Source: Neodiprion pinetum (lineage: Eukaryota > Arthropoda > Insecta > Hymenoptera > Diprionidae). Taken from it: DNA of 64,000 nucleotides. The DNA is taken from assembly GCF_021155775.2 (NCBI RefSeq), contig NC_060233.1:41829609-41893608 (forward strand). The letters run 5' to 3'. Of this stretch, positions 1 through 11,549 are shown piece by piece (the stretch's first letter is position 1; each line of letters starts with the position of its first letter). The position numbers and the translations under genes are program-made. The notes beneath the pieces were generated by a model that saw nothing but the letters and a program-made list of their open reading frames with translations, did not search any database and had not been told where the DNA came from.

Positions 1-439
1 GATCTAAAAGAAGAAGAATGAAAGGAATTTTCTAACGATGCAGGAATTCCCGTATATAACCGAAACAATTCATCTATCATTTTAATGAGAATTATAGCCG
101 CATGGATACCAGAGTGGGGTGTCTATAATAAATAAGAATTTTCATCTTGGGTGAATAATTGGATAACTTGAAGTCAACCGGCCGCATCTTGTTAATGGTA
201 AAAGGAGAGATATCGGGTGAAATATGGCATAACTCGCGGAGTAAAAAAAAAAAAAAAAAATGTAAACGAACGGTGGTGATTTAAAAACGACAGAGCTCCG
301 AGTGGCTCGCCACGGTAAATCCTTCCGCGTGTTTCGGGAGTATCTCGCGGCGTTTTGCAGAGCAATATAACTCCTGGACCGCCGCACAACGGCGGCTCCT
401 TGACCCCGAGATATCAGTATCGCTATCACGATTGCAGCG

Positions 440-481
440 TGGAGAGAGAAAGAAAGAGAGAGGGAGAGAGAGAGAGCGGAA
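440..481. repeat. GA-rich microsatellite
   Basis: The + strand carries an interrupted (GA)n tract with GAAA interruptions. It produces low-complexity Ser-Leu frames on the - strand and Arg-Glu frames on the + strand that are not evidence of coding. Such a tract could bind GAGA-type factors, but nothing else here supports a promoter. Confidence 0.85.
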
Positions 482-1279
482 AGAGAACTGGTCGAGCAAG
501 ATAATAAGCAAAAATTACGAGCGATGGGTAAAAAAAAAGAAACTTCTCTTGGCAAACAAGCGCTGTGTATTCCTGCCTCCGATGTCCAATCTCAGCTGCA
601 TGAGCAGAGCGTGAGAGGAAACGATTGTCTCGATTTTAATCACGGCCTAGACAGAATTGCATTGCGCGATGCGTTTTGACAACGATGGAACGAGAGGAAA
701 GCGTATCGACTAATTAGCCCGCGGAGCATAAATGTTATCAGACTCGGTACAGAGAGGCAGGAAATTAATGCGTATAGGCGCATCGCGCACCCTGCCCATA
801 TAGCTAAATAAAAATAGTTTGAGATGTTGTAAAACGGGGGTAACACGATCCGGGATCCCGTCTCTCGGAGCTGCGGAGACCACACGCGCACGTCACTAGA
901 TCCAGTGGTCGTCGACGTTCCCTGTCTGGAGCCAACCAAGCCACAGATCACCACGCGATCTTAATTATAGATCCTCAATCTGGCTAGATCTTATGATATA
1001 CACGTTATTCCGAAGACCTAGCGGTCAAGGAGGAAGACTCTTCGTTCCACGCCGGAACGAACAGTCAACCTGCCATTCAACTTTACTCCGATCCCCAATT
1101 TCCCTTCTTTTTCTTCCGTATCACGATCATTCGCTGCTTATTTTCAGACCCGCGACCGCGTTCGGGGTCAGAATTATAATTACCTTACGGTTTCCGACCA
1201 TGCTTCACTCCGCTATCTCTGTCAGATTCTTCGTGTTGAGGTTTATTATCGCTTCGTAAGGTTCGGGTTCACCATTATA

Positions 1280-1420
1280 TTCATGTACAAGTTGACGGGC
1301 ACGTTTAGATTCGTCGTCATCTTCATGAACAGACGCAGATTCACGGTCACGTTTGAACGTCCCTATTGAAATTCATCAAGTTGAAGTTTACGATCATGTT
1401 CAGTTTCGTCATTTATCATT
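1280..1420. repeat. Degenerate tandem repeat, period about 45-50 nt
   Basis: Three consecutive segments start with TTCAT at 1280, 1322 and 1372 and share degenerate CACGTTT/GATCATGTT cores at similar offsets. The units are strongly diverged, so this is at best an old minisatellite. A dot plot would decide it. Confidence 0.3.
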
Positions 1421-4400
1421 ATGTTCCCCTCATCATTCGTGTTTACGTTCTTCCATTCCCGCCACTCTTGTTCGTATTCTCATTACACCTACTACCGTCA
1501 TTGTTTTCCAAAACTGCACGAATACGGAGAGGGAGCTCCCAGCATGAAGAAAAACACACTAGCAATATTAACGCGATGGTGCCTAAATCAAGTTTATAGC
1601 TTCGATTAAGACCGCGTGACGTTGTTTTCAGGACGCAGAGTGTACGTATAATTGCTCCTACAGCTCGACCGATGTGTCGTTCATATTATCCTTTATTCCA
1701 CCACGCGTGCGTACAAGCCTCGACCAATCGGCCCCCATTGATTTAAAAGTGGCGCACGCGGTCAATTGATCATTTCATTTAAATTCAACGAATATATGAA
1801 CCAGATCGAGTTATTATTTGTTGATGTTTACTGCCCGGCACGTATGCCGCGGCATACGTTTACGGGCTCCTTTATGGTGATCAGTCAAACGATATTACAT
1901 TTGGTACGGCATAATCGCCGCGCGCAAGCGCCTCCGTATGGCAGAGGCGCGAATTAAATAAAAACACACACGAGTACAATGCTCGGTAAGGCATGACAAA
2001 ACGGTTTTAAATTAATCAACCACAGCCTCAATTACCGCCGGCTCAAACTACGCAGCTCTCTCCTCATCCGATCCTCCAGATTCAGCGCTCATGATGCACG
2101 CTCTGTACTATACTAGCGTCTATTTTTATCATCTCTGCTAAAATTGCGCTCAATTGCGAATCCTGCTCTTTTCTTTTGCCCGATCATTATTGCCTGGGGT
2201 TACAGGCGCCGCTCAAATTACGCCGGTCAAATCGACACTAAAACTCGTATTAAAACTCGTTTTACGAACATTTTATACTCGCGTGCAGTCGAGATTTGTT
2301 CTTTCGCTTTATTTATTTTTGCACGCTTATTATCCATAGCACCGTAGTTGTAAATGATTCGTGGCAAGGCAAGAGCACGCGGCGTACGTGTAACTCTAAT
2401 CAGAGAAGGAGCGAGAGATATTCATGTCTACGTATCGTGAATTGTGTGATATTATATCATGTATACTGCACTGCGACCCGCGTGATCGTCTACAATGACG
2501 CGTTTAAACTAGTTGAATTGACCGATGTGTTGCAACGCGAATTGATCGATCATAGTTCACTGTCGCTCGCTGGCTTCTCCTCTGTCGTACAGCTCGTGCG
2601 ATAACATTGATGCTGTTCAATTACTCTTGAACTTCCACATTAAGCAATCGGCTACCAGACCAAGCGTCCAGAGATATTTAGTCACGATATTTCGCTGCTT
2701 CTAGAATGCAACGACTTTCCGTTACAACGGCAGATCAGTTTTTTTCTTTTTTCTTTTTTTTTTTCGTTTCTATTTTAGCAAGCATAGACACTTGCTTTCT
2801 CTTCACCCCTCGATACTCCTGTAATCGATATCAATAATTGCAATCGCATCGCGCGCTCGGACTTTGGACCGAGAGATAAATCACTGCTCAATTTAACTTC
2901 ATACCTATCATTGTAATCGCTGCGTAATTGATTTTTGACAAGCTGGACTTGATAACAGTGAGAAAGTATAAAAGGTCCGACGGTGTTCGTAGGTATGCGC
3001 TGTTTTAAAGAGTCCAAATTCCGTTCCTGATATTATACGCGTATGGATGATTCGCGAGGTGAAATGTGGTACAAGCGAGTATAAATAAAATTTATCCGTA
3101 TTCTGAAAATTTCGTACAGCCGAGTCGATACACGTCAAGTATTTCAAGTAACACGGTGAGTAAGGAGCAAGAAAGCTACCGATGTCAAGCTCACGGTTGA
3201 AACATTAACGGCCGTCATATTATCGCGTTTATGAGCGTAAAGCTGAGGAAATCCCTGGGGAAGACGAGGGATCAGCGGCGTGGCAGCGACTAACCTTTCT
3301 CACCGAGTTAACTTTTTATTAACCTGGAAGCAGCCAGCCTTCGATTCATTAGCGATAGCGACCACTCGGAGTCCCGGCGCACACATTGCGGCAGGTCCCG
3401 AGTTCTTGCTGCGTTCAACAGCCGTAAAACGCCCTCGTCCTGGAATTTTCCGGCTGTATATTCCGCATCTCACTTCTGCATCCTCGGGATGCTGCACAGC
3501 TTCGAAGGATCGAGACCCGCCTGCGCCGGACACTTTCGACGTACTTCTCGTAATTATAGAGCACGTCCTTGCTGGGCAGTGCAGCAATTTATCAAACCAC
3601 CGGCCCAAGATTCATGCCCGGGACGTGCGGACTTGTATCAACTATAGGGAAAAGTCTCTCGATCTCTCTCTCGCTTCTGCACCGATCGCAATTAGACCCG
3701 ACACTGGGATCACCGTCGCTGATATTGGAAATACTTTCAGTTGCAAGGATTTTTATAAATCGTCTTCCGCGGGATTTGGTGGACTAATTTGAAATGTGAA
3801 ACAAGCGGGGGAGAGTTCGACCTTACGCGATTATCATAAACATGCTCCTAAGCTCCGTTGGGATTGATTTTATCTCCCACGTTTCTTTTTCGTTTCTCTT
3901 TTTTCCCCCTTGCTGGAAAAAGGTTCAAAGTTTATAATCCTGGACGGTCGCAGCAGGTAGTCGAAGATACAGCCTGCCTCTCGTTTTCTGTTTACTCCCT
4001 CCCGGTTGCTAAATTTCACGAATAATTTATAAGACGAGAGACGAGACTATGGTCGGTGCGGGGTATAACTCCGATACCTGTATCTGAAATACCAGAGCTC
4101 AACGTCCGACATGAAAATCCACTTATCCTCACCTGCCCGCCTCCCCAGGCTCGTGTTTACCTTGCAGTAAAGTATCGCCGCGGTTGGATAAAGTCTCTCG
4201 GATGCCTTCCAGGGTTCACGTCTCTTCACTTGTCAGGATCACAGGGAGTCTGAAAGTGTGCGGGAAGGTACGCACAGGCAACATCGCTGCGGACAGGCGA
4301 GCCTGTGGCAGCCGAGCGTTATGCTCGTGACTGAAACAATACTAAATTACCCACGGGGCTGAACCGCACCAGCTTCTATTTGCGGAGCGGACGTCCGACA

Positions 4401-4679
4401 CGCGGGCTCTTTCAACGGGCGGGCTATAAATTTTACAACCCGGCTCTAAATGCAGGCCAAACCAGCCACCTTCTTCCTGAACGAGAGATGGCTGTATAGA
4501 GAGGGCGAAATCCGTCGCCCGGCGTTGAAATCGTGCGTTTAAAAACATCTCTTCGTGGCGTTCGCGGGAGGGGGAAAAACCTTTTATTATTACAATCCAT
4601 CTCCAGGAAAACAAGTAGGAAAAATTGAACGGCCCGAAAGGATCAGGCCTAGAACTTCCCGTTGTTCCTGTTATTTGAA

Positions 4680-5050
4680 AAAATAATAATGTCGGACGAA
4701 AAGGTTTTCGTTTTGGAAATTAAATCGATACCAAGATAAATGAAGGCCGATCAATACTCTGGACCTAATCATTTCGTCAGTTTTCAAGTTATCGTCGAAT
4801 GAAAATTGTCATTTTGGTAAGTAACTCAGCAATGAGTTTACCGATTTTTCTCAAAATCTAGTCAGTTCTAATTGCAAGTTATAGAAACAAGGGCATTGAT
4901 TGAGATTAAAATCACGAAAATTCATTCACGCGTTCTCAAGATATCACGAGGCGAAAAATTGATCGCATACCCAGAGGTCCATGTAAAATGGTCAGAGCTA
5001 GGTGAATTCCCAGACTCGAAAACGTTGCGATCTATTTAGAAGTCAATTTT
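4680..5050. repeat. Probable old interspersed-repeat fragment with internal diverged direct repeat
   Basis: A segment beginning near 4789 (TTTTCAAGTTATCGTCGAAT) recurs in diverged form near 4930 (TTCTCAAGATATCACGAGGC), about 140 nt downstream, in both cases followed by GAAAA and ATTG. The phrasing (CAAG followed by TATC) is typical of degenerate repeats I associate with hymenopteran genomes, but I cannot name a family. There is no coding capacity. Confidence 0.3.
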
Positions 5051-5228
5051 CAATTTTCGGGGCGATTGTGCAATACCCTCCTGTAGAAATGTCAGGAAAT
5101 TAAAAAAATGGAAATGACTCAGAAGAGAGTCGTTTCCCTCTTTTTTTCGTACACCTTCGGCATTGCGAAATCGTATCCCACTTGTGCAAGGCTCCTACAG
5201 AAGTGCAGATCGAAGCTTGAAACATGGC

Positions 5229-5260
5229 CTGATGCGAAATGCCAGCCGGTCTATTTATAG
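5229..5260 (-). promoter_or_regulatory. TATA box plus initiator-like pair (minus strand)
   Basis: On the minus strand TATAAATA (5259 down to 5252) lies 29 nt upstream of the A in CATCAGG (A at 5230). This is the classical spacing of a TATA box and an arthropod initiator. An ATG follows almost immediately and opens a 41-codon frame, giving a leader only a few nucleotides long, which weakens the case. The TATA overlaps the stop codon of the candidate minus-strand coding segment, so the two interpretations partly exclude each other. Confidence 0.2.
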
Positions 5261-5400
5261 TTTCGCGTGGTGCATATGGGATCGGGGCAGTCGTTGATTG
5301 AGCCGGTAATGCCCACGTAGGTCCGCGAATCGAACGGTCCCAGGATGTCGAGTGGGCCGTAAGACCGCATTGCGTTTGGCACCCACCTTGCAGAGAGCCT
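5251..5400 (-). CDS. Candidate coding segment on the minus strand, product unknown
   Basis: The minus-strand frame ending in TAG at 5251-5253 has an unusually coding-like last 45 or so codons. About three quarters of their third positions are G or C, while the competing minus frame is near half and the surrounding DNA is more AT-rich. Readable pieces include AMRSYGPLDILGPFDSRTY and CPDPICTTRNYK at the end. The segment has two cysteines close to its C terminus, and I recognise no family. Upstream the frame runs into a (GA)n microsatellite that translates as Arg-Glu repeats, so the true start, if any, is a splice acceptor (possible AG sites lie just upstream of 5400) rather than an ATG. Against it: the stop codon overlaps a TATAAATA motif, there is no identified partner exon, and a frame this long can occur by chance. 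Confidence 0.2.
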   Translation of the reverse strand, partial: RLSARWVPNAMRSYGPLDILGPFDSRTYVGITGSINDCPDPICTTRNYK

Positions 5401-5431
5401 AGATCGAAGTAGTCTCCTTGTCCTCTTGTTA

Positions 5432-5432
5432 G

Positions 5433-5458
<26 letters not shown>
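5432..5458. repeat. (CT)n microsatellite
   Basis: An uninterrupted CT dinucleotide run of about 27 nt is followed by a T run. It produces the Arg-Glu repeat in overlapping minus-strand frames. Confidence 0.9.
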
Positions 5459-5463
<5 letters not shown>

Positions 5464-7272
5464 CCATCCATCTTTTTGCAACCTATGGATATAAGCTTAT
5501 TGCGCAACTGTATCCGTGCCACGTGGTTCGTTTCCACCCGTTTGCCCGCGCCGCGTTGAGAAGCTGATGCTAACCGATTCTGAACTTGAGCATCCGTCCC
5601 GTGCTGGGGGGTCTTCTCTTTTGCCGAGAAGACCAAGACGCCGCCTAAGGTTTCCAAGGGAATTTTTTACCCCGACTAATTAACGATGCTCGCTGACGGA
5701 CGTCGTCCAGGCTTAAGCTGCGGCTTATGCAGCCCACGACGTATTAATTGCGCGCGGAAAAAAAAAATTCTTTTCACGTCAAAAGGCTCGTTTCATGCGG
5801 CGGATAATGGAGAAACTTTATTCCGAAGCTCATCTTTTTTCGGGCTTAGTACCGATTTTTTAAATTCTTGCGATTTATCGGACGGATGTGATGAATTGGC
5901 CGCCGTCGAAAATGACAAGGATAAAACGTTTTTGATAGCAGCTTTGAAAAACTGATCACTGAAAATGACAGAATGAATAAAAGAAATCTGTCATTTTTAG
6001 CGTCTTATGTCGCAATAGACATAGTGATTAAACAGGATCTTGGAAGTATAAGGATACTTTTAACATGCAACACGACTCGGGACTCTGCAATGACATTACC
6101 AACGTATAAAGAATTTTTTGGCTTCAAAAGTTTCACTTCGCTATTTGACTTCCTTTAAGATATCAGACTCAGGAAAGGGTTACTTTGATCTTACTGAATT
6201 TCAAATTATGCCTCTTGTATTAAAGCAACTATTTCTCACATGAGGTCAAGGCTCTCTATGGGTTGTTTAATATCTCAAGCAAGCTGATTGACGTGAATTA
6301 TTGTTGTTCTCATCGTGTTCTCGAGAATTTCGCCGTGCACCGTACGTGACTTGGCAAGGACCACCGTAAACACATCCAGTTCACGCACGAGTTGGCTGAC
6401 AGTGTAAGTGCCAAACATATTTGTTGGTACAATCACTCCAATCATTGGGTGTATCATCTAAATCTTGTGCGTAAAAAGTACTCGACCACCCGAATCCATT
6501 GCCCAATACTTCGACAGGGAATTGGGCTGGAATACTTGAAAAGTAACTTCAATCCAGAGTAAGGACCAAACAGTGAGCTAAAATTAATTTCTCCGGCGTT
6601 AAGTATCGATTTGCCGCAACTCAAAAATTCGATACAGGTGATGACAAAATTCGAAACGAATTCAATCTGCTCTGTGATTCATGCTATTTTTGGCACGAGC
6701 ATTGAAACAGTATCACTTCAGGGCGAAGCCCTTTATGTGTAGTACGGTCAAGGATGAATAATAACTTATATTGCAAATGCACACACGGAAATAAGAAACA
6801 TCAGAACTGCATTGTTTTTGTTAAATTCAATGCAACCTGGACAAGCAGCCTTTACAAAGAACACCGATTTAAAAAATTGGGTAACGATGGTGTTTCTGAC
6901 GGGGTGAGATGACAAATTTTCCGTCAAACAGAAACATCTTCTGATACCTAAAAACTTAACGTCGACAAACTGGTATCCCCGATGAAAAAGACACGATAAA
7001 AATTAACGACCACTCGACTCCCTGACGTTGAATAAAAAATAGGTTTCTGTTGGCCAGCCTCTTATCTCTGGCCACGGTTAAAAACTCTTAAATTCCACTC
7101 CACAAAACCGCCCGCCACATCCACACAGGCAAACGAGATATGATCCCTTATCGCGAATATCGGTAAAATAGAAGCAAGCGGGGTACATAAGGTATGTTGC
7201 GCAAGCTTGTAACCGTCAATCCGTGTCGACGTAGATTATTTTTAACCAAGAGTTAGACGGGCTGCAGCACCA

Positions 7273-7314
7273 GCAGCGGCAGCGGCAGCATCAACATCAA
7301 CATCAACATCAACA
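7273..7314. repeat. Compound CAGCGG / ATCAAC hexanucleotide microsatellite
   Basis: GCAGCGGCAGCGGCAGC is followed by four units of ATCAAC (about 7290-7313). It would encode Ala and Val-Asp runs on the minus strand. Confidence 0.85.
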
Positions 7315-7495
7315 GCGTCGGGCCTGCAGCTTCGCCCGGCGAAGGCATTTCGAATCTCTAGGATGAGATAAGAAGGAGAACGGATGCTGCGGGCGGCTGG
7401 ATGACAGGGCGATGCTGCACAGCGACGTAACCGTCCGCCCGGAGGCTGCGGCATCAGCCCGGGTAGGATCTCGAATGGGCCCGATGAGGAGGAAA

Positions 7496-7531
7496 GGGGG
7501 GGGGGGGGGGGGGCGTCCCCTTCGACGCCCC
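7496..7531. repeat. 18-nt G run with adjoining GC hairpin
   Basis: Eighteen consecutive G residues (7496-7513) run directly into a perfect 7-bp inverted repeat. GGGGCGT (7510-7516) pairs with ACGCCCC (7525-7531) across an 8-nt loop. The G run can also form a quadruplex. Such tracts are prone to length error in assemblies. Confidence 0.85.
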
Positions 7532-8157
7532 TTCCCCGTCGGCCTTGCAAGGACGTTACTGTTACTGCTGTTACTCTGCTCCGCCGCGTCGCGATTAGTC
7601 TGCCCGGTGGGAAAGAAACCTTGCGTAATTTTATACAGCCGTGAAAATCGCAGGCGAAGAGATACGCGAAGCGCGAACTGAACCATGCGTAATGATTTAA
7701 CTTCACTCCACGATTCCTTGAATTTTCCGTTCCATCTTGACTGGTTCTTCGATCCGGACGCAAACGATAACCGAGAGTTTTTTTTTTTTTTTGTTCTTTT
7801 CTTGCTCTTTGGAATAACGTATCGGAGTCTCGAACTTCGCGTACGTTCGAAAGTTAAGGTTGGAAAAGATTAGATCGAAGAATATTATTGCACCGAGAAA
7901 AAGCGTAATCGTGATGTATCGACGATTTGTTTCTTCGACGATCATAAAAAGTTTGAAAATATTGCGACGCGTTGATGCTGTCACGAGGAGGGAATTCATC
8001 TAGTCTTTTTTACTTTCACACGGAACTGCGTAAGTCGTTTGAAAAGAAAAAACGAAACGAATGATGGATGAAATCTTCCGGATCCAAATACAAGCGGCGT
8101 AATTATTTCTGCGGAGACGGAATTTTCGCTACACATCAAGTTCGTTTTGTCTTGCAG

Positions 8158-8220
8158 TACAGCTTTTGCGCTCGGGCTCTTGTACGGCTTGTTCTCAATC
8201 TCCTGTTGGCCGAGATAGCG
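8158..8220 (+). CDS. Candidate 63-nt micro-exon, product unknown
   Basis: A strong acceptor (a T-rich tract ending TTGTCTTGCAG at 8147-8157) and a good donor (GCG/GTGAGC at 8221) bracket exactly 63 nt. The length is divisible by three, and the phase-0 frame is open with a Leu/Val/Ala-rich reading (ending LLLAEIA). A second frame is also open nearly throughout and reads like a hydrophobic segment. No flanking exon of matching phase is identified, so this rests on splice-site appearance alone. Confidence 0.2.
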
Positions 8221-8513
8221 GTGAGCCTCTAATCAAGACGAGAACTCTCGGTGCATACGTCTCGGAGTAAATATAACGCCGAGATTTAAGAGCAGGCAAT
8301 CAGGGTACCGAGTCTCCGTCATGCTCTGAACTGGAGCTTTGGTTAAACGCGTGGATACCAGCACGCCATCCTTTTTTACATTAATTTTCAGCCGAGTGGG
8401 TGTCGTCTCACTTTCTAATCGAGAACTTATGCAGACCTCCAACATTCTGCTCGACCGGCTCCACGAGCTCTGCGCATGACAACAAAGAATAACTCCGGTT
8501 TTGAATTTTTCAT

Positions 8514-8535
8514 CTATATATATATATTATATATA
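8514..8535. repeat. TA microsatellite
   Basis: Alternating TA of about 22 nt with a single interruption. Confidence 0.85.
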
Positions 8536-10814
8536 CGTTCTGTACTTGGACTCAGGAAGTAAAAGCAATCTACCGTAATTAAAATTTATGCGAATCGCGA
8601 GAATCTCTTGCGATTGTAAAATTTTTTGAATATAACGACCTGACAACATCAAAGATATGTGGAATTCGCAGCAGGTTGAGAACTGTCGTAACAACTTTTA
8701 AGACTGATCAGATTCCGCAGATTTTATATCCCGCATGATTGAATTTCTGATGTTTCGCAAACAGAAATTTTTTCATTCGGAAATTCAATCAATGTATTTA
8801 TTTATTTTATACCGTAGGCGTGCGACTATCTTGTCGATGGTATTCATTCCGTCGAAGCGAACGCCGCTAACTGTGCGTTCGGTATTAATTATCTCGACGT
8901 TGCGCGACTAGCGTGGAGCCGGATGATCGGCGCAGTTGCTTAGCCGTTCGGCTCGTGTTATATGCTTGAGGACGACGAACGACCTTGCCGACGTCATTCC
9001 CGATAAGAACGAGTGGCAAAGCGATTGGTATCCACCGCGTACTTTGCACTTAAAAATACTTCCACGTTTATAAGCCAGCTATACCTTGCGCCAGTGTTTT
9101 ACCCGGCAATAATACACGGGTAAAAACCACGCGTTGTTGTCAAGCGTATATCGCATGCCGACTTATTATTATTTTTTATTGTTGAATTTTTTATTTTTTT
9201 TTATTGCTTTCCTATCTTGCATCTTTTCTTCGTTTCCTTTTTCTATTTTAGATATATTCTACAGCCAGGCATTACCGTATATGTATATTACACGCGTGTA
9301 CAATATGTATTATATATTATACGTTTCATCATACTATAAATTTTTATTACGCTTGTAAGCTAGCGGCGAGTCACGCGGCGCGAGGAAGAAAAAAAATATA
9401 TGGTAACAACAGAGAAAATAAAATTTACAAATACCGACGTCTTAGGAGGATGGTCGTACTTATTGCGTCATCGAAAGACGTCTTAACCCTCGTTATAATA
9501 TGTATAACTTTCGCCTGAAAATATAACGAGCATTTTTGAATCTAGTACATGCACGATGCAAATATATTCAATTCCTCGCTATTTATTACCTACAAGTTAT
9601 ATACACAGTGTACCTTAAATAAGGCCATTTTCGCGGAACCATCTTTTCTTGAGATCATTTCTTTGTCTCATATCTTCAACATACTTTCCTCGCGGCGTGA
9701 GTCTACCGTTCACCAATGTGCAGTCACAGAATGGATGCATAATATACTCGCAACACGCCAGATCTCGCATTCATAAAACCGACGAAGTGTAAACGTGAAG
9801 TTATCGGGGAAAGACTCTTCGGAAGCCCGATGCAGGTTCTTTGAGAACAAACCGTCGCAGGACGCAGGAAATCTAAACGATCCTTTGCAAACACACAAAA
9901 AGATCGGAAAATTTCCCTTTCATTCAAGGAGCCGTCGAGGAGCTGAAGTAAAAACCGAAGAATGGAAGATTGGAGAGTGAGAGAGACGGAAGCAAAAGCG
10001 TGTGCCTCCCATATCTGGTCTTGGTGTCGCTTTTAACATACTCGCGACTCGAGCTGCGCTGAATTCGCTTATTCAAACGAGCCGGGGGGACACCTGTGCA
10101 TACACTGTATACGCTTGAATATGGTTGAAGCCAGCGGGGTATCACGACATTCCGAAAGGTTTTATCACCGTTAATAATAGAGGCTAACAAACAAGAAATT
10201 TCACTGCCGTATCGCACTTGTCGTAAATTTTCCGGTTGAAGTACCTGCGCAATTATATGCGGACCTTACGCTTGTGTGGCTTAGGAGTCAAGAGTAGCTA
10301 AAGTTGCGATCCTCGACCGAAAAGCTACTCATTGTCGGTCAATTCAATGATCAGCAGTCATCGGAATCCCCGAAGATGGAGTCAAAATGACCACAAGTGG
10401 ACCTCCTCGATATTTTTGTTTACTCGGATCGGATCCCGATTAATATTTTTCAACCGCTCTGGCGAAAATGACAGACCTTGCCGATCTTGCGTCGGTCGGG
10501 AGATTCGGTGTCTCGACTACTTCCATAACTAGAGCCGGTGTCTTGCGGTGGAGCGTAAGACGATACAAGGAAGGAACACTACGGCCATCCGCACCTTTCA
10601 CCACGTCCAAACCTAGCGATGCCCGTAGTCCCGGAGCCGGACGCAACAAACCGAGACGGGACGGGTCCAGAGAGGCTGGAAAGACGGCCTTGCAAGGCCC
10701 TCCCCAAGGTCCTTCTCAAGGTCGCCTCTAATGCCTTCTCATTCTCGTCCTCCGCGCGTGTGATTATACAAGCGTGCACGGACGCGGGTTGAAATCGGTG
10801 TTGGTGAACCCGGC

Positions 10815-11010
10815 CGCGGGTTTCCTCCTCTTCCATTTCTCCTTTTCTCCTTTTATTTCGGCTCCTCTCCGACTTACCTTAGTCCACACACACCGGGGAA
10901 CCACCTGCCCTCTCTCCCTCCATCTAAATACGCCCGATACGCCGTCTCCTCCCTCTGTGAAAGCCCTTCCATCCGCCGTTCTTCTTCCTCGTTCTTTATC
11001 TTCCTCCTGC
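10815..11010. repeat. Long pyrimidine-rich (CT) tract
   Basis: About 200 nt on the + strand are dominated by C and T (repeated TTCTCC and CCTC motifs). It could resemble an extended polypyrimidine tract, but no coding-like sequence follows, so I treat it as low-complexity DNA. Confidence 0.6.
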
Positions 11011-11287
11011 CTCGGCCACCGCCGCCTTCGGCGTTCGAGTTTCATTCGCTTTTTTATCCACCGACAATAAAAAAAAAGATAAAAAAAAAAAACCACCGGC
11101 AGGGAGTTCAACGTGCCGCGGGAATCTCGCCGTTGGTGTGTACACGGAGTATTCCGTCGATCCTCTCGCGCTTCATTATTCGCTCCGCAATATCTTTCCG
11201 ATCGTTACATACCCATTGGCATAGATCGAAAGCTGCTCCAAATACAGTCTCGATAAATTGCCAATTCGAATTCTTGATTGACAATTA

Positions 11288-11546
11288 TAAACGTAATTAG
11301 CGTTCGTCGTTCTCGAACCGCATCGTCACGCTACGATCCGAAACGTCTGAACGTGCATCCAAATGGTGCGGTAAAAATTAACTCAGATTTTGACCTCCGC
11401 CAGCTAAACAAACGTCTGTCAACGAATACATTTAGAGACAACGTAGCCGCGATTATATTATCAGGTATTCAAACAAGCGTGATCTGGACTCGCAAACTTG
11501 ACACCACGCGGTCTCTCCGACGTTTCAATTTACTCGCACCAACTAG
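11288..11546 (+). CDS. Candidate internal exon, product unknown
   Basis: This + frame has balanced, protein-like composition with many purine-N-pyrimidine codons. Readable pieces are PKRLNVHPNGAVKINSDF and DLRQLNKRLSTNTFRDNV. It ends at a plausible donor (ACTAG/GTAAAT at 11547), after which the frame would hit TAA within one codon, as expected if an intron starts there. The upstream limit is uncertain: a possible weak acceptor lies near 11296-11301 (AATTAG), and the start given is only approximate. I recognise no domain. A frame of this length is not rare by chance in 64 kb, so the case depends on composition and the donor. Confidence 0.2.
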
Positions 11547-11549
11547 GTA

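Larger units (their letters stand above)
1..5099. other. Non-coding stretch with microsatellites and old repeat material
   Basis: I see no supported gene here. The stretch contains an 18-nt A run (243-260), a GA-rich tract (about 440-481), a degenerate repeat near 1280-1420 and a T-rich run (about 2741-2764). A TATAAAAGG motif at 2967-2975 has no initiator-like TCAGT about 30 nt downstream, so I do not call it a promoter. The open frames here are short, rich in Arg, Ser and Cys, or carried by the microsatellite. The last part (about 4680-5050) has the texture of an old interspersed repeat and is listed separately. Confidence 0.6.
5482..8150. other. Non-coding stretch; nothing clear before 7.2 kb
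   Basis: Between about 5.5 and 7.2 kb I see only short frames and one 9-nt A run near 5760. From 7.25 kb the DNA becomes GC-rich with microsatellites and a G run. The minus-strand frame spanning 7242-7763 (173 codons) is carried by those repeats (poly-Ala, Val-Asp repeats and a Pro run from the C/G tract) and is not credible as a protein. Confidence 0.55.
8221..11280. other. Non-coding stretch
   Basis: No supported gene. It holds a TA-rich tract (8514-8535), a T-rich low-complexity stretch (about 9160-9350) whose frame is a hydrophobic artefact, and a long pyrimidine-rich stretch (about 10815-11010). A-rich runs follow at 11067-11091. The minus-strand frame over the pyrimidine tract is Arg/Glu-rich low complexity. 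Confidence 0.55.

Noticed and set aside
5100..5657. 185-codon minus frame overlapping the 5.25-5.40 kb candidate
   Set aside because: Its third-position composition over the shared segment is near half G/C, while the competing frame is strongly biased. It also runs through the CT microsatellite.
7242..7763. 173-codon minus frame with poly-Ala, Val-Asp repeats and a Pro run
   Set aside because: The low-complexity parts come directly from the hexanucleotide microsatellite and the G18 run, and the rest has no recognisable protein character.
9651..9675. TGAGATCATTTCTTTG resembling the start of bantam miRNA
   Set aside because: Identity stops after the first 11 nt and there is no complementary arm nearby.
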